Below, piece by piece: positions 55,573 through 63,855 of a stretch of 64,000 nt of DNA. The translations under genes and the position numbers were made by a program. Source of the DNA: Methylocystis rosea SV97 (GTDB lineage: Bacteria; Pseudomonadota; Alphaproteobacteria; Rhizobiales; Beijerinckiaceae); NCBI RefSeq assembly GCF_000372845.1, contig NZ_KB889963.1, positions 1,608,146 to 1,672,145 on the forward strand. The letters run 5' to 3'. Under the pieces are notes generated by a model. That model saw nothing but the letters and a program-made list of their open reading frames with translations, did not search any database and was not told the DNA's origin. Numbering within the stretch: the first letter of the stretch is position 1; every line of letters starts with the position of its first letter.

Positions 55573-55722
55573 GGTCGCACTCCTTTCTGATCCGGCCGAT
55601 GGTCGCGGATCGAGCTTTTCCCGCGTCGTTCGCGAGCCGCCCTCTGGCGTCGCAACATAAACGGCGCCCGACCGCTTGTCACCCGGCGGCGCCGCTGAGA
55701 ACGCCCGCGCCGTCGCCAATCC

Positions 55723-56784
55723 ATGAAAGACCGCATGTTAACGCAGGTTGACAGACAGATTCTAAAATCCTGGCGGCAATACGCCGTCGAGCCGCGGCTC
55801 GCGAAGATCACCGGCCGCGTCATGCGCAACACCGGGCCGCGGATCGCCATCATCGGCAATTGCCAGAGTTTCGGCGTCGCCTATGCGATGAAAGTGCTCG
55901 ATCCGAGCGCGACCGTCGACCATTTTTCGATGATCGCCCGCGCCCGCTCGACGATGGGCCTCTTCGCCAAGACGCTGGAGACTTACGACTACGTCTTCTC
56001 GCATGACTTTCTTGACGGTCATGTGCGCGGCGGTGGTTCAGAAGAATTATGCAAGCGCCTGCCGAAGACGATGATCTTTCCTGCGATCACCTTTGCGGCC
56101 TTTCATCCCGATCTCGTCTATATTCACGATCTGGCGCGCATGCATGGTTTCGTTTGCGGGCCGATCGGTCCCTACCATTCGGCGATCGCGCTTTTCGCCT
56201 ATCGCAAGGGCTTGTCGGTCGAGATGGCGAATGCGCTCTTCAACGAGAACGTCTTTGACGCGCTCGGCTATTTCGACATGTGGAACGACGCCTCGCGCGA
56301 ACTGCTCGATGCGACGCGCGACAGATATGGCCTCGATCTTTCGGCCGAGCTGATGAACTGGTCGCGCCGCGGCGTCTTCATGTACAGCACCGTGCATCCG
56401 ATGAGCTTTGTGCTGTTCGATCTCTCCAAGAAGCTTTTCGAGAGGGTCGGACTGAATCCGCGGACAGTGAATTTCAACTATTACGCCATTCATGATCTCG
56501 CGCGCAGCGAGATCTTCCCGATCTATCCGTCGATCGCGAAGCGATATGGGGCGCAGGGCGGCTATATGTTCAAGCTGCAGAACCACCATATATCGACGAC
56601 GGTGGGCGACTTCCTGACGTTGCCGCAGTACATCGCGTCCTGCTACAAGATCTATAGCGGCCACGATCCCTCGCAGCTCAGCAATCCGCGTGTCGACGCC
56701 TGGGTCGCCGACGAGGCGACGAGCGGATTGCTGATGAGATTGGCGCGCGAGAATTTCGTCGCGGGCCTCACGCCTACGCTGTAA
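55723..56784 (+). CDS. WcbI-like polysaccharide-biosynthesis protein
   Basis: A 353-aa protein resembling WcbI, a capsule-biosynthesis protein of Burkholderia with a CoA-binding, acetyltransferase-like fold. The signature RIAIIGNCQSFGVAYAMKV (GNCQ) is at about residues 40-58. A FSHDFLDGHVRGG stretch and ITFAAFHPDLVYIHD follow, then conserved LYxxGPYHSAIALFAYRKG-type sequence. No signal peptide, so cytosolic. Divergent from GSCFA; a repeat element and a methyltransferase gene follow. Polysaccharide modification is plausible but unproven here. Confidence 0.82.
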   Translation: MKDRMLTQVDRQILKSWRQYAVEPRLAKITGRVMRNTGPRIAIIGNCQSFGVAYAMKVLDPSATVDHFSMIARARSTMGLFAKTLETYDYVFSHDFLDGHVRGGGSEELCKRLPKTMIFPAITFAAFHPDLVYIHDLARMHGFVCGPIGPYHSAIALFAYRKGLSVEMANALFNENVFDALGYFDMWNDASRELLDATRDRYGLDLSAELMNWSRRGVFMYSTVHPMSFVLFDLSKKLFERVGLNPRTVNFNYYAIHDLARSEIFPIYPSIAKRYGAQGGYMFKLQNHHISTTVGDFLTLPQYIASCYKIYSGHDPSQLSNPRVDAWVADEATSGLLMRLARENFVAGLTPTL

Positions 56785-56793
56785 GCTGCTTGC

Positions 56794-56900
56794 GTCATTC
56801 CCGACGCGCGCAAAGCGTGCGATCGGGAATCCAGAGCAAGACCAGCGCGCTTGATCGGCCCTGGATTCCCGGTCAGCCCTTTGGCCTGCCGGGAATGACA
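56794..56900. repeat. palindromic intergenic repeat (family E)
   Basis: GTCATTCCCGACGCGCGCAA begins one arm, with ATCGGGAATCCAG beyond it; the opposite arm reads CTGGATTCCCGGTC and closes with TGCCGGGAATGACA. It forms nested hairpins between the convergent WcbI-like and methyltransferase genes. Similar GTCATTCCC elements are frequent in alphaproteobacterial genomes. Confidence 0.7.
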
Positions 56901-56925
56901 CGGCCCAAATGCATGGATATCCGTA

Positions 56926-57765
56926 CTATTTCCAGCGCGTGTCGAATTTCGCGAGATTGAACGGCGGCTTATAGGGATGCAGCGGATTTTCGCCGCTGAA
57001 CGGCTTCACCACGGTGAGAATGCGCTCGCGATGTTTCAGGGGCGGGAAGCCTGAAGGATCCAGCGCGCCCGTGAAACCGAAAAGATGCGCCGGATCGACA
57101 TTGACCTTGAATGCCGGCGGCGGACGCATCCAGCTCTGCGCGACGACATCCATATAGGTTGTCTTCAGCATGTGGTTGAGGCCCCACTGCGTCGGCACGA
57201 AGCAGGACTTCGCCGAGTCCGACATGTCCCAATAAAAAGTGTCGGGTCGCAATTCGAGCGTCGCGTCGCCTTCGAAAATCGCGATTGATCCTTCGTGCAT
57301 GAGATGCCGCACTTCGGCGAATCCCGCGAAGGGGTCGACAAGGTGGTAATAGACGCCGAGACAGATGATGATGTCGAAGGTCTCATTGAGCTTCGAGGCT
57401 TCGTAGATCGAAACGCTCTGATTGATCTCGACATTGGAGTTTAGAAGCTTCTTGGCGAGGCGCAGCCCGGCGCCGCTCGCCCAGTTCTGGCTCACGTCGT
57501 CGGTGGCGACAACGCGCTTGGCGCCCCGCCGCTCGGCGTAAAAGCTCCAGTATCCGTCCCAGCAGCCGATTTCGAGCACGCTCTTGCCGGCGAAATCGAT
57601 CTTGTCGAGCTCGCTCTCGATAAAGCGCCAGATGCGGCGATGATCGTCGGCCTGCGACACGCTGAGGGCGCGCAGCCCGTTTCCGAAATCGAACTCATGA
57701 TACCAATGAATGGCGTCAATTTCTTTTTGCAGCGCTTCGCGCGAGGCTGCGTCCTGCACGTCCAT
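56926..57765 (-). CDS. class I SAM-dependent methyltransferase (CmoB/DUF1698-like)
   Basis: A 279-aa methyltransferase. Motif I is VLEIGCWDGYWSFYAERRGA, followed by the acidic VVATDD. The IIICLGVYYHLVDP region resembles the carboxymethyl-transferase CmoB family, which acts on tRNA wobble uridine, but the protein also resembles sugar- or surface-modifying methyltransferases. The start at 57765 has AAGGA about 8 bases upstream. Together with GSCFA and WcbI-like genes it could methylate a surface polymer; this is inference. PhaZ lies upstream on the same strand, about 77 bases away. Confidence 0.78.
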   Translation of the reverse strand: MDVQDAASREALQKEIDAIHWYHEFDFGNGLRALSVSQADDHRRIWRFIESELDKIDFAGKSVLEIGCWDGYWSFYAERRGAKRVVATDDVSQNWASGAGLRLAKKLLNSNVEINQSVSIYEASKLNETFDIIICLGVYYHLVDPFAGFAEVRHLMHEGSIAIFEGDATLELRPDTFYWDMSDSAKSCFVPTQWGLNHMLKTTYMDVVAQSWMRPPPAFKVNVDPAHLFGFTGALDPSGFPPLKHRERILTVVKPFSGENPLHPYKPPFNLAKFDTRWK

Positions 57766-57841
57766 CGAATGTTCCTTGGATGATTGGATCTGGCGCGCGA
57801 AAGCGCCCACTCTAATCGCGGCGAGGGCGCGGAGTTTGCCT

Positions 57842-59143
57842 TTATTCCGCGCTCCATGCAAGGCGAGGACGCGTCGTCCCTAAGCCCTCGAGACTTTCCA
57901 TGTCGGCCGCGAATGCGCGGATGCGCGGCGCAATCTCGTCGCGAAAGCGCGAGCCGTTGAAGACGCCGTAATGGCCGACGCCTTTCTGGACATAATGGCG
58001 TTTCCGGGCGGCAGGAATATTGGCGCACAGATCCAGCGCGGCTTCGGTCTGGCCGACGCCGGAAATGTCGTCCTTTTCACCCTCGACCGCAAAGAGCGCC
58101 GTGCGGCTGATTGCTTTGAGGTCGATGAGATGGTCCCGGTGGCGCAACAGGCCGAGCGGCACCTCGTGGCGGACGAAGATGCGATCCACGGTTTGCAGAT
58201 AGAATTCTGCGGTCAGGTCCATCACCGCGAGATATTCGTCGTAAAAATCGCGGTGTCTTTCGGCGGAGTCGCCGTCCCCCTCGACGAGATGGTTGAACAT
58301 TTCGAGATGGGCCGAGATATGGCGCTCGAAATTCATCGACATGAAGCCGGAGAGCTGCAGAAAGCCCGGATAGACTTGGCGTCCCATGCCGGCGTGCGGA
58401 AACGGCACGCTGTGGATGCAATGGCTGCGGAACCAATCCATCCCGCGCTGCTGCGCCAGCTTGTTGACGGCCGTCGGATTCACCCTTGTGTCGATAGGGC
58501 CGCCGACCAGCACCATGGATTCGGGGACGTCAGGATCGTTGCCCGCCTCCATTGCGGCGATCGCGCAGATGAGCGGCACTGACGCCTGACAGACGCCAAG
58601 CGTATGCAAGGGCGTTTCAGGCCCGTTCAGGGCAAGGAAACGCATGATTTCGCTGAGATAATCGATGTAATCATCGAGATCGAAGGAGCCGTCGACGAGC
58701 GGCACCGTGCGCGCGTCGCTCCAATCCGTGATGTAGACGTCGTAGGTCGGCAGGAACGCCTCGACCGTGCCGCGCAGCAGCGTGGCGTAGTGGCCGGACA
58801 TCGGCGCGACAATCAGCAATTTCGACTGTCGGGGCGCCGGACCAGTAAACAGCCGCTTGAAATGCAGCAGGCCGCAAAACGGACGGCTCCAGACAACCTC
58901 CTCGACGATTTCGACCTCGGCGCCATCGACAATCGTCGTGTCCAGGCCGAACAGGGGTTTCCCGTAGCGGCGGGTCATGCGCTCGAACAGTTCCGCCGAG
59001 GCGGCGACGTTGCGGCCGAACGACGTGTGATGCAGCGGATTGAGCGGATTCTTCATCGCGTGCAACATCGCGTCCGTCGCCGCCCGTGCCGGCGCGAAAG
59101 CCAAGTGCAACATTTCGTATAGCTGGTACGACATACGGTCCAT
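57842..59143 (-). CDS. phaZ: intracellular polyhydroxyalkanoate depolymerase
   Basis: Depolymerises stored polyhydroxybutyrate to release monomer. The 433-aa protein is of the PhaZ type whose nucleophile is Cys in a lipase-box-like LGVCQASVPLI; the catalytic His lies in KGVGHYGVFNG. SYQLYEMLHLAFAP at the N-terminus is a family hallmark. The start at 59143 has GGAGAA about 10 bases upstream. No PHB synthase gene is in the window. A second, exported depolymerase (62592-63647) is also present. Confidence 0.9.
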   Translation of the reverse strand: MDRMSYQLYEMLHLAFAPARAATDAMLHAMKNPLNPLHHTSFGRNVAASAELFERMTRRYGKPLFGLDTTIVDGAEVEIVEEVVWSRPFCGLLHFKRLFTGPAPRQSKLLIVAPMSGHYATLLRGTVEAFLPTYDVYITDWSDARTVPLVDGSFDLDDYIDYLSEIMRFLALNGPETPLHTLGVCQASVPLICAIAAMEAGNDPDVPESMVLVGGPIDTRVNPTAVNKLAQQRGMDWFRSHCIHSVPFPHAGMGRQVYPGFLQLSGFMSMNFERHISAHLEMFNHLVEGDGDSAERHRDFYDEYLAVMDLTAEFYLQTVDRIFVRHEVPLGLLRHRDHLIDLKAISRTALFAVEGEKDDISGVGQTEAALDLCANIPAARKRHYVQKGVGHYGVFNGSRFRDEIAPRIRAFAADMESLEGLGTTRPRLAWSAE

Positions 59144-59296
59144 CTTTACGCTTCTCCCCGCCACCCCCGTCGCAGCCGCCGCGCTGCGTTTCATGCTGCA
59201 CCGCACAATCTAACTAATAACACATTCAAGATGGGCAAGGTTAGAAATCTGGCGAGCAGAGCTGTGGCGCCATGGACCTGAAAATTTGCAGTTCTG

Positions 59297-60259
59297 TCAT
59301 ATTCTCGCAGCCAAGGCGCAGACTGCAAGCGAAAACCAGAGCGTGGCGGTTGAAATTTCATAGAGCGACAAAGCGCGGCGAATATCCGCCGCATTGGCCT
59401 CGCGCCTGCCGTCGCCAAGACTCGCTCCGTCCACCGCCTCAGCCCCGCCGTAGGATCGGGGACCGCCGAGCTTGAGACCAAGAGCGCCAGCCGCCGCCGC
59501 TTCGGGCCATCCGGCGTTGGGAGAGGCGTGCTTTGGCGCATCACGCCAGGCCGCCGCCAGCGCCTTGGCCGGAGAGGCGCCGCTCACGGCCAAGGCGCCG
59601 ACCGTCAGCAGGCCCGCCGCCGCGCGCGCGGGGAGAACATTCATTAGATCGTCGCAGCGGGCCGCGGCCCAGCCGAAGGCGAGATAGCGCGCCGACTTAT
59701 GGCCGATCATGCTATCGGCGGTGTTGACGGCCTTGTAGGCGAGCGCGCCGGGTAAGCCGAAAACTGCGAGCCAGAGCGCCGGCGCGACGACGCCGTCGGA
59801 GAAATTCTCGGCAAGGCTCTCGATGGCGGCGCGGGCGACGCCGGATTCGTCGAGCGCTGATACGTCGCGTCCGACGATTTTCGCCACCGCCGTCCGGCCG
59901 TCTTCCACCGAGATCGCCAGCGCCTCCGCGACCGCGGCGACATGCGCATGTAGGCTGCGCTGCGCCAGAAGGCTGGATGCAACGACAGCGAGCGCAATCC
60001 AGCCGAGCGGAAGCGCGAGCGCCGCGCGTTCCATCAGCGCGCCGCTCCCAACCGCGATGACAAGAAGCGCGGCGAGCGCCAGAGCGCCTTTCAGCCGCCG
60101 CAGCCCGAAGGAGTCGGCCTCACTGTTCAGCCCTCGGTCGAGCGCGGCGATCAGCGCGCCCATCCACGTCACCGGATGGCCGATCCTGCGAAAAAGCGCA
60201 TCCGGATAGCCGGCGCCCGCCTCGATGGCGAGCGCCAGAAGCGCAACGCCGAAATTCAC
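59297..60259 (-). CDS. cobD: cobalamin biosynthesis protein CobD (CbiB)
   Basis: Inner-membrane enzyme that attaches aminopropanol (or its phosphate) to adenosylcobyric acid, giving adenosylcobinamide. The 320-aa protein has several hydrophobic spans and the family motifs HPVTWMG, IESLAENFSDGVVAPALW and NTADSMIGHKSARY, followed by PNAGWPEAAAAGALG. The start is GTG at 60259, overlapping the stop of the upstream PEBP gene by four bases (GTGA). cbiD and cobU lie on the opposite strand beyond the PEBP gene. Confidence 0.93.
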   Translation of the reverse strand: MNFGVALLALAIEAGAGYPDALFRRIGHPVTWMGALIAALDRGLNSEADSFGLRRLKGALALAALLVIAVGSGALMERAALALPLGWIALAVVASSLLAQRSLHAHVAAVAEALAISVEDGRTAVAKIVGRDVSALDESGVARAAIESLAENFSDGVVAPALWLAVFGLPGALAYKAVNTADSMIGHKSARYLAFGWAAARCDDLMNVLPARAAAGLLTVGALAVSGASPAKALAAAWRDAPKHASPNAGWPEAAAAGALGLKLGGPRSYGGAEAVDGASLGDGRREANAADIRRALSLYEISTATLWFSLAVCALAARI

Positions 60260-60810
60260 CGTCCAAAAAGCGCGGTGATCGAGGCTTTGGCCAGCGCATT
60301 CTGATTGATGGTGAAGCCGGCGACGGCGGTGCGGCCATGCGCGGCGTCGCCGAGCTTTTCGGTCTTGAGCGCATAGACGGTGAAAACGTAACGGTGCGGC
60401 TTGCCAGGCGGCGGGCAGGGACCGCCATAGGCCTTGTCGCCAAAGTCCGTCTCCAATTGCTGCGCGCCGGACGGCAGATTTTTCCCCGAAGCGTCGCCGG
60501 CGCCGCGCTTCAATCCGCGAACGTCGGCCGGAATATCGACGACGAGCCAGTGCCAAAACCCGGCGCCGCCCGTCGGCGCATCGGGGTCATGCACGAGGAC
60601 GGCGAAGCTCTTGGTGCCCGCAGGCGGGTCGCTCCAGTGGAGCTCCGGCGAGATATTCTCACCGGTGCAGCTCATGGAATCATAGACATGCCTCATATCG
60701 ATCGTCTTGCCTTCGGCGACGTCGGGGCTTGTGAGCTCGAACGCCTGGGCGCCGCTCGAGTCGGCGGCCAGCGCAATAAGACCGAGAAAGGATGAAACGC
60801 TGCGCAACAT
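60256..60810 (-). CDS. YbhB/YbcL family (PEBP, Raf-kinase-inhibitor-like) protein
   Basis: A 184-aa exported protein, with a signal peptide (MLRSVSSFLGLIALAADSSG, cleavage near SGAQA), of the phosphatidylethanolamine-binding-protein family. Motifs are NISPELHWSDPPAGTKSFAV and HDPDAPTGGAGFWHWLV, with the ligand-binding GGPCPPPGKPHRY. The role in bacteria is unknown. Its last codon overlaps cobD's GTG by four bases, so the pair is co-translated, an unusual coupling of a periplasmic protein with a B12 enzyme. Divergent from cbiD by about 90 bases. Confidence 0.9.
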   Translation of the reverse strand: MLRSVSSFLGLIALAADSSGAQAFELTSPDVAEGKTIDMRHVYDSMSCTGENISPELHWSDPPAGTKSFAVLVHDPDAPTGGAGFWHWLVVDIPADVRGLKRGAGDASGKNLPSGAQQLETDFGDKAYGGPCPPPGKPHRYVFTVYALKTEKLGDAAHGRTAVAGFTINQNALAKASITALFGR

Positions 60811-60902
60811 GTAAGCGTGCTCCTCAAATCTGGAAATCGCCGCATCTTTAGCGGATCGGCGCGCCGGTGTCGCGCGCTCGCGCTTCGCGGTAAAGAGGGC
60901 GC

Positions 60903-62012
60903 ATGAGCGATGCGGGAAGTGGGCGTCCTTTGCGCCGCGGCTGGACGACGGGGGCCTGCGCGACCGCCGCGACGCGCGCCGCCTTCGAGGCGCTGATGAC
61001 GGATGCGCCGCCTCCCGATCCGGTCGAGATCGCGTTGCCCTCGGGAAAGCGCGTCGCCTTCGCGCTGGCGACCTTTGAACGCGGTGAGGATTTCGCCCGT
61101 GCTGGCGTCGTCAAGGACGCCGGCGACGATCCGGACGTCACTCACGGCGCCCTGATATGCGCGCAAGTGCGCCGCGGCGTTCCCGGCGCGGGCGTGCGGT
61201 TTTTCGCGGGAGAGGGCGTCGGCGTCGTGACCCGTCCGGGGCTTCCCCTGGCGCCCGGCGAGCCGGCAATCAATCCCACGCCGCGTAAGATGATGGTTGA
61301 GACGATCATCGAGGCGAGCGCGAAGATCGGGGTCGGCGCGGACGCCGACATTGAAATTTCGGTCCCTGGCGGGGAGGAATTGGCCAAGCATACGCTGAAT
61401 GGACGGCTCGGCATCGTTGGCGGACTCTCCATTCTCGGCACGACCGGCATCGTCACGCCGTTTTCCTGCGCCGCCTGGATCGACAGCATCCATCGCGGCG
61501 TCGATGTGGCCCGCGCCAGCGGCTTGACGCATGTCGCCGGCACGACAGGCTCGACCTCCGAAGCGGCGGTGACGCGGCTTTATGATCTGCCGGAGACGTC
61601 CCTCATTGAAATGGGCGATTTCGTCGGCGGGCTTTTGAAATATCTTCGCACCCATCCGGTCGCGCGCGTCACGATCGGGGGCGGCTTCGCCAAAATGACC
61701 AAGCTCGCGCAAGGGCGGCTCGATCTTCATTCGGGGCGCTCGAGCGTTGATTTTGCGCGGCTCGCCCAAACCGCGCGCGAGGTCGGCGCGGGCGAAGAGA
61801 TTGCGGCGCTCATCGCCAATGCGAATAGCGCGCTCGAAGCGTTGCAGATCGGGCAAAGCGCAGGAATCGATCTTTCGGCGCCGGTCGCGCGCGCCGCGTG
61901 GAAAACCGCCGCGCGGGCGCTGGATCCGGCGGAGAGCGAATTGGAGATCATCATATTCGACCGCGACGGGGCGCTGCTCGCCCGCACGCCGTTTCAAAGA
62001 GCCCGGACATGA
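60903..62012 (+). CDS. cbiD: cobalt-precorrin-5B (C1)-methyltransferase
   Basis: Methylates C1 of the corrin ring in the anaerobic-style cobalamin pathway; many alphaproteobacteria carry a CbiD. The 369-aa protein shows the N-terminal RRGWTTGACATAATRAAFEA, the FFAGEGVGVVTRPGL loop, GEPAINPTPRKMM, the LGTTGIVTPFSCAAWIDSI stretch and a late VTIGGGFAKMTKLAQGRLDL. The stop overlaps the cobU ATG by four bases. No adenosylcobalamin riboswitch is evident in the 92-base leader. Confidence 0.95.
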   Translation: MSDAGSGRPLRRGWTTGACATAATRAAFEALMTDAPPPDPVEIALPSGKRVAFALATFERGEDFARAGVVKDAGDDPDVTHGALICAQVRRGVPGAGVRFFAGEGVGVVTRPGLPLAPGEPAINPTPRKMMVETIIEASAKIGVGADADIEISVPGGEELAKHTLNGRLGIVGGLSILGTTGIVTPFSCAAWIDSIHRGVDVARASGLTHVAGTTGSTSEAAVTRLYDLPETSLIEMGDFVGGLLKYLRTHPVARVTIGGGFAKMTKLAQGRLDLHSGRSSVDFARLAQTAREVGAGEEIAALIANANSALEALQIGQSAGIDLSAPVARAAWKTAARALDPAESELEIIIFDRDGALLARTPFQRART

Positions 62013-62539
62013 GCGAAAATCCGCATCTTACCCTTGTGCTCGGCGGCGCGCGTTCAGGCAAAAGCGCATATGCGGAGAGTCTCATCGTCACGCATCCGTC
62101 GCCCTGGACCTATATTGCGACGGCGGACATTCTGGATGAGGAAATGCGCGCGCGCGTCGACGCGCATCGCGCAAGACGCGGCGAGGACTGGCGCACGGTC
62201 GAAGCGGCGCAGGCGCTCGTCGACGCGATTCGCGAGGCGCCGGTCGATCGACCGCTGCTAATCGACTGTCTCACGCTCTGGCTGAGCAATCGGCTGCTTG
62301 GCGGCGCAGATCTTTCAAGCGATCGCGACGCGCTTGTTGATGCGTTGTCGTCCCGCTCGGCGCCGACCGTCGCCGTCTCGTCCGAGGTTGGATTGTCGAT
62401 CGTGCCGGATAACGCATTGGCGCGTTCTTTTCGGGATGCGGCAGGCGAATTGCATCAGGCTGTTTCGCGGAGTGCGGGACGGGTCGTCCTCGTCGTCGCA
62501 GGCAATCCGCTTTTTGCGAAAGGGCCGTCGATCATGTGA
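62009..62539 (+). CDS. cobU: adenosylcobinamide kinase/adenosylcobinamide-phosphate guanylyltransferase
   Basis: Bifunctional enzyme of the nucleotide-loop assembly (CobU; CobP in Pseudomonas nomenclature). The 176-aa protein has the P-loop LVLGGARSGKSAYAESL, the YIATADILDEEMRARV stretch, the DCLTLWLSN central motif and EVGLSIVPDNALARSFRDAA. The start is the ATG at 62009 within the ATGA overlap with cbiD; the longer upstream frame is inside cbiD. Together with cbiD and cobD, and with the NiCoT importer, it indicates at least partial B12 synthesis. Confidence 0.94.
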   Translation: MSENPHLTLVLGGARSGKSAYAESLIVTHPSPWTYIATADILDEEMRARVDAHRARRGEDWRTVEAAQALVDAIREAPVDRPLLIDCLTLWLSNRLLGGADLSSDRDALVDALSSRSAPTVAVSSEVGLSIVPDNALARSFRDAAGELHQAVSRSAGRVVLVVAGNPLFAKGPSIM

Positions 62540-62591
62540 TCATTTCTGCCTGGCGCGAATTCCGGGTCATGCGATTTTGAAGGAGAAGTTC

Positions 62592-63647
62592 ATGTTCATT
62601 CCTTTGCGCAAATTACACATCGCCGTCGCCGTGACGTGCTGTCTTGCAGCCGAAGCCGCGTCGGGCGCCGAGCGCCTGCCGGCTTACGGCGCGAATTTGT
62701 CCGAGACCTCCGTGTCGGGGCTTTCATCGGGCGCGGCGATGGCGTTGCAATTCCATGTGGCGCATTCCGGCGTTGTCAAAGGCGCGGGGATCGTCGCCGG
62801 CGTGCCTTACGACTGCGCGGAGCAGAGTTCAAACCAAGCGACCAGCAATTGCATGAAGCCGGACGCCGCCCACCCTGTCCCGGATCCAGCGCATCTTACG
62901 AACATCACCGACGCGCTCGCGCGCTCCGGGGCCATAGACGACGTCGCCAATTTGAACGATGCGCGCGTCTGGTTGTTTTCCGGCCGCAAGGATGAGGTCG
63001 TGCATCCCGTCGTGATGGATGCGGCGCGCGATTATTATGCGTCTTATGTGCCGCCGGATCGCATCGTCTATCGAAACGATATCGGCGCGGGTCACGCCAT
63101 GGTGACCGAGGACTATGGCGATAAGGAATGCAGCGCGAACAAGGCTCCGTTCATCGTCGACTGCGACTTCGACGCCGCGAAAGCCATGCTCGAGCAGATT
63201 TACGGGCCGCTCAACCCGCCGAGCGCGCAGCCCGCCGGAAAATATGTCGAGTTCGATCAGAAGGAATTTTTGCCCGACGGCAATCCCTACAATCACAGTT
63301 TAAGCGATGTCGGCTACGCCTATGTGCCGCATGTCTGCGCGCTGGAGACGTGCCGCGTGCATGTCGCCCTGCATGGCTGCAAACAGCAGGCGGCCGAAGT
63401 TGGCGACGCGTTCTACAAACACGCCGGCTACAATCGCTGGGCGGATACGAACCACATCATCGTCGTCTATCCGCAAACCATCAGCCGCTGGGGATGGGGC
63501 TGGCCGTTCTATACGTTGAACTTCGTTTTGAACCCCAACGCTTGCTGGGACTGGTGGGGCTACGACAACGCCGAGCACCACACAAAGAAAGGTCCGCAGA
63601 TCGCCGCCATTCGCGCGATCGTCGACCGGCTCGCGACGAAGCCGTGA
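62592..63647 (+). CDS. exported poly(3-hydroxybutyrate) depolymerase-like esterase
   Basis: A 351-aa secreted alpha/beta-hydrolase. Signal peptide (MFIPLRKLHIAVAVTCCLAA, cleavage near ASGAE). The lipase box is SVSGLSSGAAMALQF (G-L-S-S-G), with the rest of the domain typical of the PHB-depolymerase family: the VALHGCKQQAAEVGDAFYKH segment carries a His near its start, and the C-terminal WGWGWPFYTLNF and CWDWWGY aromatic stretch is distinctive. AGGAGAAG lies 6 bases upstream of the ATG. Six or more Cys suggest disulfides. Follows cobU by 52 bases, with no functional link evident. Confidence 0.87.
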   Translation: MFIPLRKLHIAVAVTCCLAAEAASGAERLPAYGANLSETSVSGLSSGAAMALQFHVAHSGVVKGAGIVAGVPYDCAEQSSNQATSNCMKPDAAHPVPDPAHLTNITDALARSGAIDDVANLNDARVWLFSGRKDEVVHPVVMDAARDYYASYVPPDRIVYRNDIGAGHAMVTEDYGDKECSANKAPFIVDCDFDAAKAMLEQIYGPLNPPSAQPAGKYVEFDQKEFLPDGNPYNHSLSDVGYAYVPHVCALETCRVHVALHGCKQQAAEVGDAFYKHAGYNRWADTNHIIVVYPQTISRWGWGWPFYTLNFVLNPNACWDWWGYDNAEHHTKKGPQIAAIRAIVDRLATKP

Positions 63648-63663
63648 GTCAGGCGCTAGTCAA

Positions 63664-63828
63664 TCCCTCGTCCTTCGAGACGCGGCCCTTCGATCTCGGG
63701 CCTGCCCGAGATCGGCATTAAATCCGCAAGTCGGGTAAACCGCGACTTGCGGGCCGCTCCTCGGATGAGGGACCTCACACAGCCCTCATGCTGAGGAGCC
63801 GCTGAAAGCGGCGTCTCGAAGCACGACG
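63664..63828. repeat. inverted pair of family D palindromes, one with nested hairpins
   Basis: The first element (63664-63771) carries the CTCGTCCTTCGAGACG end and the GCTCCTCGGATGAGGG end. Its centre is enlarged by two extra palindromes, GATCTCGGGCCTGCCCGAGA-TC and CCGCAAGTCGGG...CCGCGACTTGCGG. The second (63783-63828) is a simple copy in opposite orientation. Same family as 4213-4376. It occupies the spacer behind the exported esterase. Confidence 0.75.
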
Positions 63829-63855
63829 ACTGCGGAGCCTGAGCAGGAGCGAGAA

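Noticed and set aside
60811-60902. Adenosylcobalamin riboswitch before cbiD
   Set aside because: The spacer is too short, and no B12-box-like GCCACTG sequence is seen.
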